Shown: positions 1 through 5,594 of the stretch, piece after piece | Layout of the letters: each line of letters opens with the position of its first letter | Position numbering within the stretch: position 1 is the first letter of the stretch | Source: Clostridia bacterium | Lineage (GTDB): Bacteria > Bacillota_A > Clostridia > Oscillospirales > CAG-272 | DNA length: 5,594 bases | Direction: 5' to 3' | Assembly (NCBI GenBank): GCA_017652965.1 | Contig: JAGBZZ010000208.1 | Location: forward strand, 1 to 5,594 | The notes under the pieces: model-generated | What the model was told of the DNA's origin: nothing | Databases searched by the model: none | The model's input: only the letters and a program-made list of their open reading frames with translations | Position numbers and translations under genes: made by a program

Positions 1-7
1 CGCGAGA

Positions 8-1195
8 TTATCTGTATCCCTCGAAAATCAGCTTCGTTTCAGTCTCCATCGTCGCATACGCCTCGTCACAAAGGGCGGCAAAGTCCACCTTCCGGAGCTC
101 TGCCATTACGTCATCAAGCTTCGGCTTGGTATGGGGGTGACGGGGGGTGAAGACGGTACAGCAATCCTCGTAAGGCAGGATCGCGGTTTCAAAGGTGCCG
201 ATCTTGCGGGCGATCTGCACGATCTCCTCCTTATCAAGACCGATGCAGGGGCGGAAGACCGGCATCGAAACGACCGAATCGGTCACGCCGATGGCAAGCA
301 GGGTCTGGCTGGCGACCTGGGCAAGGCTTTCGCCCGTGATAAGGGCACCGCACTTGTATTCCTTGGCGCACCGCTCGGCCAATGTCATCATAAAGATGCG
401 CAGAAGCAGGGTGAAATAGTCCTCCTCACACTTATCGCGCAGCTCCTCCTGGATATGGGTCAGGGAGATGACGTGCACGTGAATGCGCGAGGTGTAGGCG
501 CAAAGCTCCTCGGCCAGGGTCATCACCTTTTCCTTTGCCCGCTCGGAGGTATAGGGGAAGCTTTCGAAATGCAGGGCCTCGATCTCAAGGCCTCTTTTGG
601 CCATCATGTAGCCCGCCACGGGCGAATCGATACCGCCCGAAAGGAGAAGCAGACCGCGCCCGGACGAGCCAAGCGGCATACCGCCTGCACCACGCTCCTG
701 GTCGGCATGGATATACGCCCCCTCATCCCGCACCTCGACCCACACGTTGACCTCGGGAGTATGGAGATCCACACGAATCCCCGGGAATGCCTCAAGGATC
801 GCACCGCCAAGGCGGGCGGCAATCTCGGGCGATTTCATGGGGAAGCGCTTGTCCCCCCGCTTGGCATCGGCACGGAAGCGGCGCTTACCGGCAAGTGCCG
901 GGGCAAGGTACTCAACCGCCACCTTCAGGATCGAATCGATATCCTTCTCGGCGACCGCGCACCGCGTGACACCCGTAATGCCGAAAACGCGCAGAACAGA
1001 CTCATAAAGCCCGTCCATATCCACGCCATCCTCCAGCGGCTCAATGACCACGGTGCTTTGAGTGGCGCGAACAGAAAATTTGCCGTACGGCACGGCGCGG
1101 CGGCGAAGCTTACGCACAAGGCCCGCCTCAAATACCGAGCGGTTGGCGCCTTTCAGGGCGATCTCACCGAATTTACAAAGAATGATCTCTTTCAT
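8..1195 (-). CDS. thiI: tRNA 4-thiouridine synthase / sulfurtransferase ThiI (rhodanese-less type)
   Basis: This 395-residue cytoplasmic enzyme adenylates uridine 8 of tRNA and replaces its oxygen with sulfur to give 4-thiouridine. In many bacteria ThiI also passes sulfur to the thiamine thiazole pathway. The N-terminal ferredoxin-like segment (about 1-60) contains KGANRSVFE (15-23), a THUMP domain follows (about 61-166), and the ATP pyrophosphatase domain begins with the PP-loop SGGIDSPVA (186-194). Further on are the conserved TGESLAQVASQT (287-298) and EDCCTVFTP (343-351). The protein ends soon after the PP-loop domain and lacks the C-terminal rhodanese domain of enterobacterial ThiI, as is usual in Firmicutes, where a cysteine desulfurase supplies sulfur directly. 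The ATG is supported by a GAGG ribosome site five bases upstream and by the standard family N-terminus. The gene is the first in its transcript, so no desulfurase gene precedes it; what follows it is outside the window. Confidence 0.97.
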   Translation of the reverse strand: MKEIILCKFGEIALKGANRSVFEAGLVRKLRRRAVPYGKFSVRATQSTVVIEPLEDGVDMDGLYESVLRVFGITGVTRCAVAEKDIDSILKVAVEYLAPALAGKRRFRADAKRGDKRFPMKSPEIAARLGGAILEAFPGIRVDLHTPEVNVWVEVRDEGAYIHADQERGAGGMPLGSSGRGLLLLSGGIDSPVAGYMMAKRGLEIEALHFESFPYTSERAKEKVMTLAEELCAYTSRIHVHVISLTHIQEELRDKCEEDYFTLLLRIFMMTLAERCAKEYKCGALITGESLAQVASQTLLAIGVTDSVVSMPVFRPCIGLDKEEIVQIARKIGTFETAILPYEDCCTVFTPRHPHTKPKLDDVMAELRKVDFAALCDEAYATMETETKLIFEGYR

Positions 1196-1199
1196 AATG

Positions 1200-1206
1200 A
1201 CCTCAC
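1200..1206 (-). promoter_or_regulatory. thiI ribosome binding site
   Basis: On the minus strand the bases read GTGAGGT, with the GAGG core (1201-1204) five bases before the ATG at 1195-1193. The match to the anti-Shine-Dalgarno sequence is moderate and the spacing is slightly short but workable. It supports the annotated start. Confidence 0.65.
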
Positions 1207-1224
1207 GTTGACTGTATTATCTCT

Positions 1225-1253
1225 ATTTTACCACATACCGCACGCTTTTGCAA
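1225..1253 (-). promoter_or_regulatory. thiI promoter (sigma-A type, extended -10)
   Basis: Read on the minus strand, a -35 box TTGCAA (1253-1248) is separated by exactly 17 bases from a -10 box TAAAAT (1230-1225). The -10 is preceded by TGG, which gives an extended -10 (TGn) motif. Transcription would begin near 1217-1219, leaving a leader of only about 22 bases before the thiI ATG, with no room for a riboswitch. The -35 and -10 each differ from consensus at one or two positions. This is a pattern-based call. Confidence 0.72.
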
Positions 1254-1294
1254 CCACCCTTTTTATTTTCACGAAGGCAAAATTCCCTTTTCTC

Positions 1295-1324
1295 TTGACA
1301 ACACCCCCCTGCCTATGCTACAAT
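1295..1324 (+). promoter_or_regulatory. valS promoter (sigma-A type, perfect -35, extended -10)
   Basis: A perfect TTGACA (1295-1300) is followed after 18 bases by TACAAT (1319-1324), itself preceded by TGC (1316-1318), an extended -10 motif. The predicted start at about 1330-1332 coincides with the first strand of the T-box Stem I base, so promoter and riboswitch define each other. The T- and A-rich stretch just upstream (about 1258-1293) could act as an UP element, but that is inference. The promoter diverges from that of thiI; their -35 boxes are 41 bases apart. Confidence 0.87.
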
Positions 1325-1508
1325 AAAAGGGCTATGACGGGGAGGGCGCAAGAGGGGCCCTGCAGAGAGCAGGCGGTTGGTGAAAGCCTGCGGTGTTCCC
1401 CCTTGCCGTTGTCGCCCCTGAGCCGCGGGAAGAACCGTTTTACGGTGTAGACCCCGCCGGGATCCCCCACGAAACGGGGTTTTGAGTGGGAGGCCTTCAG
1501 CCTTCAAT

Positions 1509-1541
1509 ACAGGTGGTACCGCGCATTTTTTTGCGTCCTGT
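1509..1541 (+). promoter_or_regulatory. T-box antiterminator helix
   Basis: Helix A1 is formed by ACAGG (1509-1513) pairing with CCTGT (1537-1541). Helix A2 is formed by CGCA (1522-1525) pairing with TGCG (1532-1535), closed by a T-rich loop. Between them on the 5' side is the bulge starting TGGT (1514-1517), which captures the free NCCA end of uncharged tRNA. The 3' strand of A1 is the same sequence as the 5' arm of the terminator, so only one structure can form at a time. Confidence 0.88.
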
Positions 1542-1564
1542 CCTTGCGACAGGATTTTTTCTTT
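1536..1564 (+). terminator. T-box leader intrinsic terminator (regulated)
   Basis: TCCTGTC (1536-1542) pairs with GACAGGA (1548-1554) around a CTTGC loop, followed at once by six T and then CTTT. This is the OFF-state hairpin of the riboswitch: it should form when tRNA-Val is charged, stopping transcription about 30 bases before the valS start codon. Confidence 0.92.
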
Positions 1565-1577
1565 ATATACAATACCG

Positions 1578-1583
1578 AAAGGA
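1578..1583 (+). promoter_or_regulatory. valS ribosome binding site
   Basis: AAAGGA ends nine bases before the ATG at 1593-1595. It decides the valS start: the reading frame is open back to an earlier ATG at 1482, but that codon lies inside the T-box leader, has no Shine-Dalgarno sequence, and would add 37 residues that the ValRS family lacks. Confidence 0.85.
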
Positions 1584-1592
1584 AACGAAATA

Positions 1593-4217
1593 ATGAGGAA
1601 AGAATTACCCAAGACCTATTCCCCGAAGGACTTCGAGGAACGCATCTATGCCACGTGGTGTGAGCATGGCTATTTCAAGCCGGATCCCGACCCGAAGAAG
1701 CCGAAATTCTCGATCGTGATCCCGCCGCCGAACGTAACCGGCCAGCTGCACATGGGTCACGCCCTTGACCAGACCCTGCAGGATATCCTGGTGCGCGCCA
1801 AGCGCATGCAGGGCTACAGCACCCTGTGGGTCCCCGGGACCGACCACGCGGGCATCGCCACCCAGATCAAGGTGGAGGAGAACCTCCGCGTCAACGAGGG
1901 GCTGACCCGCTATGACCTTGGCCGTGAGAAGTTCCTTGAGCGCGTGTGGGCGTGGAAGGAGCAGTACGGCGGGCGCATTATCAGCCAGCTGAAGAAGCTT
2001 GGCTCGTCCTGCGATTGGGACCATGAGCGCTTTACGATGGACGAGGGCTGCTCGCGCGCTGTGCGTGAGGTCTTTGTCAACCTTTACGAGAAGGGGCTGA
2101 TCTATAAGGGTAACCGCATCATCAACTGGTGCCCCCACTGTGTGACCGCCCTTTCGGATGCCGAGGTCGAGTACTCTGAGCAGCCCGGCAACTTCTGGCA
2201 TATCCGCTATCCCGTGGAGGGGAGCGACGAATACGTGACCATTGCCACCACCCGTCCCGAGACGCTTCTCGGTGATACGGCCGTGGCCGTGCATCCCGAG
2301 GATGAGCGCTACACCCACCTTGTCGGAAAGATGCTGATCCTGCCGCTTGTCGGCCGCCGTATCCCGGTGGTAGCCGACGAGTACGTAGAAAAGGATTTCG
2401 GTACCGGCTGTGTGAAGATCACCCCTGCGCACGACCCGAACGACTTTGAGGTCGGTAAGCGCCATGACCTGCCTGTCATCCGTGTGATGAATGACGATGC
2501 CACCATCAACGCCGAGGGCGGCAAATACCAGGGGATGGATCGTTACGTGGCGCGTGAGGCCATCGTCCGTGACCTGGAGGAGGGCGGCTATCTTGTCAAG
2601 ATCGAGCCGCACGCCCATAACGTCGGCACCTGCTACCGTTGCCACAAGACGGTAGAGCCCCTGACGAGTGACCAGTGGTTTGTCAAGATGGCTCCGCTTG
2701 CCGAGCCCGCCCTTAAGGTAGTCAAGGACGGCACCGTCCGCTTCCACCCCGAGCGCTTTACCAAGACCTACACCAACTGGATGGAAAATGTCCATGACTG
2801 GTGCATTTCCCGCCAGCTTTGGTGGGGCCACCGCATCCCTGCCTTCACCTGCGACGGTTGCGGTGAGATGACGGTATCCAAGGAGGATATCACCGTCTGC
2901 CCGAAGTGCGGTGCCCCCGTACACCAGGAAAACGACGTGCTGGACACCTGGTTCTCCTCCGCCCTTTGGCCCTTCTCTACCATGGGCTGGCCGGATAAGA
3001 CCGAGGATCTTGCCCGCTACTATCCGACCGACGTCCTGGTGACCGGGTACGATATCATCTTCTTCTGGGTTGCCCGTATGATCTTCTCGGCCCTCGAGCA
3101 TACCGGCCGCGAGCCCTTCCACACCGTGTTTATCCACGGCCTTGTGCGTGACAAGCTTGGGCGCAAGATGTCCAAATCGCTTGGGAACGGCATTGACCCC
3201 CTGGAGGTCATCGACCAGTACGGCGCCGACGCCCTCCGCTTTGCCCTTGCCTCGGGCAACTCTCCCGGAAACGACATGCGCTTCTCCGAGGAGAAGATCG
3301 AGGCGGCCAGAAACTTTGCCAACAAGCTTTGGAACGCCTCGCGCTTTGTGCTGATGAACCTCGGCGAGACCACCCCCGCGCTTCCCTCCGCCGACCGCCT
3401 GACCACCGAGGACAAGTGGATCCTGACCCGCCTCCACGATCTTGTGGCCAACGTCCGCTCTGCCCTTGACAGCTATGAGCTTGGCGTTGCGCTTGGCGCC
3501 ATCTACGATTTCTCGTGGGACTACTTCTGCGACTGGTATATCGAGCTTTCCAAGAGCCGCCTTGCCGACCGTGGCTCGCCCGAGGCCGAAGCGGCCGCCG
3601 GGGTGCTTGTGTACGTGCTGACCCGCATCCTGCGCCTCCTCCATCCCTTTATGCCCTTTATCACCGAGGAGATCCACTCCTCGCTTCTGCCCGAGAGCGA
3701 AAGCATCATGATCAGCCCCTTCCCCACCACCGAGGAGCTTTGCCGCTACCCCGAGGAGGCCGAGGCGACCGAGCGCGTGATCGGTGCGATCCGTGCGATC
3801 CGTACCCGCCGCGCAGAGATGAACGTGCCGCCCTCCCGCAAGACCGCCCTCTATGTCGTTACCGCCTATGCGGATGACTTCCGTGCCGCGATCCCGCACT
3901 TTATGCGGCTTGCCTCGGCCACCGAGGTCACCCTGCTTGACAGTTATCAGGACGAGAGCGCGGTTTCCATCGTGACCGATGCGGCTACGGTGTATATCCC
4001 GCTGGCCGATATGATCGACTTTGAGCGTGAGCGCGCCCGCCTTAAGGCCGAGCTTGCCCGCACCGAGGAGGATATCACCCGCACCGAGAAGAAGCTTTCC
4101 AACGAAAGCTTTGTGGCCAAGGCCCCTGCCGCCGTGGTAGATGCCGAGCGCCAGAAGCTGGAGAAGTACCGCGCCACGCGCGAATCTCTCCTTGCTGAGA
4201 TTGCCAAGCTTGGTTAA
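1593..4217 (+). CDS. valS: Valine--tRNA ligase (valyl-tRNA synthetase, class Ia)
   Basis: This 874-residue cytoplasmic enzyme charges tRNA-Val with valine and hydrolyses mischarged Thr-tRNA-Val. The length is normal for bacterial ValRS. The Rossmann fold carries the HIGH-type motif HMGH (53-56) after PPPNVTG, and the KMSKS loop is intact (525-529). The inserted CP1 editing domain (about 190-340) has TTRPET (219-224) and HDPND (280-284), both family editing-site motifs. Cysteine pairs at 180/183 with 347/350, and 420/423 with 436/439, look like two zinc knuckles. An anticodon-binding helical domain follows KMSKS, and the charged C-terminal segment (about 806-874) is the ValRS coiled-coil tRNA-binding arm. 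The ATG is set by AAAGGA at 1578-1583; an in-frame upstream ATG at 1482 falls inside the riboswitch and is discounted. A hairpin directly after the stop and a convergent next gene make valS monocistronic, without the folC partner often found in Firmicutes. Expression is controlled by the T-box leader. Confidence 0.98.
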   Translation: MRKELPKTYSPKDFEERIYATWCEHGYFKPDPDPKKPKFSIVIPPPNVTGQLHMGHALDQTLQDILVRAKRMQGYSTLWVPGTDHAGIATQIKVEENLRVNEGLTRYDLGREKFLERVWAWKEQYGGRIISQLKKLGSSCDWDHERFTMDEGCSRAVREVFVNLYEKGLIYKGNRIINWCPHCVTALSDAEVEYSEQPGNFWHIRYPVEGSDEYVTIATTRPETLLGDTAVAVHPEDERYTHLVGKMLILPLVGRRIPVVADEYVEKDFGTGCVKITPAHDPNDFEVGKRHDLPVIRVMNDDATINAEGGKYQGMDRYVAREAIVRDLEEGGYLVKIEPHAHNVGTCYRCHKTVEPLTSDQWFVKMAPLAEPALKVVKDGTVRFHPERFTKTYTNWMENVHDWCISRQLWWGHRIPAFTCDGCGEMTVSKEDITVCPKCGAPVHQENDVLDTWFSSALWPFSTMGWPDKTEDLARYYPTDVLVTGYDIIFFWVARMIFSALEHTGREPFHTVFIHGLVRDKLGRKMSKSLGNGIDPLEVIDQYGADALRFALASGNSPGNDMRFSEEKIEAARNFANKLWNASRFVLMNLGETTPALPSADRLTTEDKWILTRLHDLVANVRSALDSYELGVALGAIYDFSWDYFCDWYIELSKSRLADRGSPEAEAAAGVLVYVLTRILRLLHPFMPFITEEIHSSLLPESESIMISPFPTTEELCRYPEEAEATERVIGAIRAIRTRRAEMNVPPSRKTALYVVTAYADDFRAAIPHFMRLASATEVTLLDSYQDESAVSIVTDAATVYIPLADMIDFERERARLKAELARTEEDITRTEKKLSNESFVAKAPAAVVDAERQKLEKYRATRESLLAEIAKLG

Positions 4218-4223
4218 GAAAAT

Positions 4224-4257
4224 GGGCTGTACTGCAACCGCAGTACAGCCCGTTTTT
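4224..4257 (+). terminator. valS intrinsic terminator, probably bidirectional
   Basis: A perfect 12-bp stem, GGGCTGTACTGC (4224-4235) with GCAGTACAGCCC (4240-4251), has an AACC loop and is followed by GTTTTTATTT. It begins seven bases after the valS TAA. Read on the minus strand the same stem is followed by ATTTTCTT, so it can also end the convergent lipoprotein gene, whose stop codon (4258-4256) lies four bases before the stem. Plus-strand function is very likely; minus-strand function is probable. Confidence 0.93.
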
Positions 4258-4741
4258 ATTTGAGAAAGTCAATTTCATCCGGTGTGGAGGAGAGATAGAA
4301 ATAGACCGTGCGGCCAACCACGGTGACACGGGCGTCCTCCTCCCTGACAAGACCCAGGGAGGCCACCAGCCGCGCACGGCGCAGGCACATCTCCGCCACT
4401 GCCACGGTATCGGCACTCCCATAACAGAGAAAGACGGCCATCTCAAGATAAGGCTCACCCAATGCCCCGAGATAGACGGCGGCCTCGCGGACGCAGGCCG
4501 CGTACTCGCAAAATCCGTCGGCACGGGCATACAGTGCCGCTACAAGCTCGGCACTCAGGGGGGCGGCCGCATCAAAGACCGTCACGCCGGAATCATACAT
4601 CACCCCGGCGGGAACCGAGGGCAAGCGCGCCAAAAGATCCGAGAGCCGCTCGGCCGCCGTAAAATCGGTGCCCCCGCAGGAAACAAGCCCCGCCGCCAGC
4701 CCCACCAAAAGCAACATACAAAGCACCTTTCTGCCGTGCAC
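4256..4741 (-). CDS. Small predicted lipoprotein (DUF4358-like)
   Basis: The product is a 161-residue secreted protein predicted to be anchored in the cell membrane by lipid. The N-terminus has a basic start (HGRK), a hydrophobic core (about 6-20) and the lipobox LVSC (19-22), so cleavage before Cys22 would leave a mature domain of about 140 residues. The start is GTG at 4741-4739, chosen because AAGGAGG lies eight bases upstream and because it gives a complete signal peptide. The middle has acidic-helix character, and EMAVFLCYGSADTVAVAEMC (about 100-119) followed by a C-terminal VVGRTVYFYLS strand recalls the pattern of clostridial DUF4358 lipoproteins. That family label is from memory of the layout and is tentative. 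The role is unknown. The gene converges on valS, with which it shares a terminator, and is separated by a terminator from the minus-strand gene upstream. Confidence 0.8.
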   Translation of the reverse strand: MHGRKVLCMLLLVGLAAGLVSCGGTDFTAAERLSDLLARLPSVPAGVMYDSGVTVFDAAAPLSAELVAALYARADGFCEYAACVREAAVYLGALGEPYLEMAVFLCYGSADTVAVAEMCLRRARLVASLGLVREEDARVTVVGRTVYFYLSSTPDEIDFLK

Positions 4742-4749
4742 GCCCCAAG

Positions 4750-4756
4750 CCTCCTT
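4750..4756 (-). promoter_or_regulatory. Ribosome binding site deciding the GTG start of the lipoprotein gene
   Basis: On the minus strand the bases read AAGGAGG, a near-ideal Shine-Dalgarno sequence, eight bases before GTG at 4741-4739. This supports translation from GTG, a start that an ATG-only search would miss. Confidence 0.85.
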
Positions 4757-4764
4757 CCCTATTT

Positions 4765-4775
4765 ATTATATAATA
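4765..4775 (-). promoter_or_regulatory. Candidate -10 region for the lipoprotein gene
   Basis: Read on the minus strand this AT-rich block is TATTATATAAT. It contains a perfect TATAAT (4770-4765) and an overlapping TATTAT (4775-4770). No good -35 lies 17 bases upstream of TATAAT; TTGGCA (4801-4796) is 20 bases from TATTAT, longer than ideal. Transcription from TATAAT would start almost at the ribosome site, giving a very short leader. The -10 is plausible and the -35 is unresolved. Confidence 0.5.
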
Positions 4776-4815
4776 TGCCCGTGCTGCCTCTACTATGCCA
4801 AAAGGGGCGGCACGT

Positions 4816-4849
4816 AAAAGGGGCAGAGAGAAATTCTCTCTGCCCCTTT
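4816..4849 (-). terminator. Intrinsic terminator of the right-hand minus-strand gene
   Basis: The arms 4817-4832 and 4834-4849 are perfect inverted complements (16 bp around one central base). In practice this is a 14-bp stem with a five-base loop, the core being GGGGCAGAGAG with CTCTCTGCCCC. On the minus strand the stem ends in a run of four T, and A-rich bases flank the other arm. It lies 17 bases past the stop codon at 4868-4866, the right place to end that gene and to separate it from the lipoprotein gene. Confidence 0.88.
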
Positions 4850-4865
4850 GGGTCATGTGTTTTGA

Positions 4866-5594
4866 TCAATCGTTGAAGTTCGGATACACGTCGTCAAACC
4901 ATTCGGAATAGTCAAATTCGTAGGTAAGACCGGCCTTGATGTAGTCGATCTTCTGCATGGCAAGCAGGGCATCCTCGGTTACGGTCAGGCTCGGATCGTC
5001 CTCACCGGCCGCCTCGATCAGATCCCATGCACTGTCATCCAGCGTGTAGTCGAAGTCCCACTCAGCGCGAGGAAGAATATCCTCGTAATCGTAGTACATG
5101 AAGTTGTTGGTCTTCAGCGTGGTGGCCACGTAGCCCTGGTAGGAGGCCGTACCGTCGGTGATGACCTTATCGCGGTTGATCTCATTCGTCGGGACGTACT
5201 TGCCGTTATCGGTTTCGTAGATCGGCGTACTACCCAGAATGATGTTGTCGGTTACCGCACTGTACTGCGGTGCACGGCGGGAGCGCTCCATAGCCGCGAT
5301 CTCTTCGTAGGTCAGCGTGATGCTGCCGTCCTCGTTGAACTCGGCCTGGTGGGCAGGAACGGTAATGACCTTAGTGATCGAGCCTTCCTTTTCAAGGTAA
5401 CGGTACTCGGGGATAAGGATCTCCACGCCCTCGGGAAGCTTGCTGTAGGTGTAGGTCTTACCCGTGAGGTACCACGGCATGTAGAAGTACTTGACGTGAT
5501 AATCCTCAGAGCCGCTGGTAGACTCAGCGGACAGATCGACGATCAGCTGGGTGCCGTACATCATGTTGATAAACTCAGGCGCACGGTCCTTCCA
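4866..5594 (-). CDS. Acidic, tyrosine-rich protein of unknown function, C-terminal part (runs off window)
   Basis: I do not recognise this protein. The frame ends with TGA at 4868-4866 and stays open to the right edge, so 242 C-terminal residues are visible and the true start lies outside the window. An in-frame ATG pair at 5559-5564 has ten codons (WKDRAPEFIN) open before it and is not a convincing start. The visible part has no cysteine, about 43 Asp plus Glu against about 16 Lys plus Arg, and about 22 tyrosines with several tryptophans, and it ends in a stretch dense in aromatic and acidic residues (about EFDYSEWFDDVYPNFND). No transmembrane segment is seen. This composition fits a secreted or surface-exposed soluble domain, but the N-terminus that would show a signal peptide is missing. 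A strong hairpin terminator follows the stop. It could be the tail of an extracellular binding protein; that is only a guess. Confidence 0.8.
   Translation of the reverse strand, partial: WKDRAPEFINMMYGTQLIVDLSAESTSGSEDYHVKYFYMPWYLTGKTYTYSKLPEGVEILIPEYRYLEKEGSITKVITVPAHQAEFNEDGSITLTYEEIAAMERSRRAPQYSAVTDNIILGSTPIYETDNGKYVPTNEINRDKVITDGTASYQGYVATTLKTNNFMYYDYEDILPRAEWDFDYTLDDSAWDLIEAAGEDDPSLTVTEDALLAMQKIDYIKAGLTYEFDYSEWFDDVYPNFND

Larger units (their letters stand above)
1329..1564 (+). ncRNA. T-box riboswitch (valine, GUC specifier) upstream of valS
   Basis: This leader senses uncharged tRNA-Val and lets transcription continue into valS. At the Stem I base, GGCT (1330-1333) can pair with AGCC (1421-1424), next to ATGA/TGA bases typical of the T-box kink-turn. 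GGGG (1339-1342) pairs with CCCC (1415-1418), and GCAAG (1348-1352) with CTTGC (1402-1406). These enclose a specifier loop with GTC at 1411-1413 followed by a purine, the usual codon position. Distal Stem I has AGAGAG (1364-1369) and a GCAGGC/GCCTGC hairpin (1369-1374 with 1386-1391) carrying GGTTGGTGAAA. A Stem II-like helix pairs GCGGG (1425-1429) with CCCGC (1453-1457). The T-box core AGGTGGTACCGCG (1511-1523) has TGGT (1514-1517), whose U would pair with the A discriminator of tRNA-Val. Structure was inferred by eye; identity is firm because the downstream gene is valS. Confidence 0.95.

Noticed and set aside
131..1450. Long plus-strand open frame opposite thiI and extending into the T-box leader
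   Set aside because: It is a shadow of thiI that crosses the divergent promoters and the riboswitch; no ribosome site or recognisable domain.
1482..1592. N-terminal extension of valS from an upstream in-frame ATG
   Set aside because: These 37 codons cover the T-box antiterminator and terminator, have no ribosome site, and are absent from ValRS; the start at 1593 has AAAGGA at good spacing.
3782..3801. Tandem GTGCGATCC repeat in valS
   Set aside because: It encodes the normal ValRS motif GAIRAIR; the short repeat comes from the repeated peptide and codon choice.
1605..3899. Very long open frame on the minus strand opposite valS
   Set aside because: It lies entirely antisense to a certain gene with full motifs; its protein is low in family-like features and rich in Gly, Val and His as expected from reading GC-rich codons backwards.
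4075..4530. Minus-strand open frame overlapping the end of valS and the lipoprotein gene
   Set aside because: It spans the shared terminator and overlaps two better supported genes in another frame.
4593..4856. Minus-strand open frame across the spacer upstream of the lipoprotein gene
   Set aside because: It starts inside a terminator hairpin, has no ribosome site, and overlaps the lipoprotein gene, which has a clear signal peptide and ribosome site.
1..5594. CRISPR array, tRNA or rRNA gene, insertion sequence, phage or defence genes
   Set aside because: No regularly spaced repeats, no tRNA cloverleaf arms, no transposase or integrase motifs and no terminal inverted repeats were seen on either strand.

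Overview
The window looks like ordinary chromosomal housekeeping DNA from a GC-rich member of the Firmicutes, most likely a clostridial (gut-type) lineage. Three things point there: a T-box riboswitch in front of valS, a ThiI protein that ends without a rhodanese domain, and sigma-A-type promoters with AGGAGG-like ribosome binding sites. The coding regions are visibly GC-rich, while the promoter and intergenic stretches are AT-rich. Genus cannot be assigned from this sequence alone.

Layout. On the minus strand, thiI (8-1195; tRNA 4-thiouridine synthase/sulfur transfer) reads leftwards towards the window edge. It shares a 397-bp intergenic region (1196-1592) with the divergent plus-strand gene valS (1593-4217; valyl-tRNA synthetase). 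That region holds a minus-strand extended -10 promoter for thiI, a plus-strand extended -10 promoter for valS, and a complete valine-type T-box leader (about 1329-1564) with a GUC specifier, a UGGU tRNA-acceptor bulge, and mutually exclusive antiterminator and terminator helices. valS ends in a strong hairpin terminator (4224-4257). The same hairpin lies four bases past the stop codon of a convergent minus-strand gene (4256-4741), which encodes a small lipoprotein read from a GTG start. Upstream of that gene is a 124-bp spacer (4742-4865) holding its likely -10 element and a near-perfect terminator hairpin. The hairpin ends the next minus-strand gene (4866-5594), whose C-terminal 242 residues are in the window and which runs off the right edge. 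That protein is very acidic, tyrosine-rich and cysteine-free, and I do not recognise it.

How the parts work together. thiI and valS both serve translation (tRNA modification and tRNA charging) but are driven from separate divergent promoters. valS is expected to be induced when uncharged tRNA-Val builds up. The two right-hand minus-strand genes have a terminator between them and look like separate units of unknown role. I found no mobile element, CRISPR array, phage gene or defence system. The least explained parts are the two minus-strand proteins on the right.
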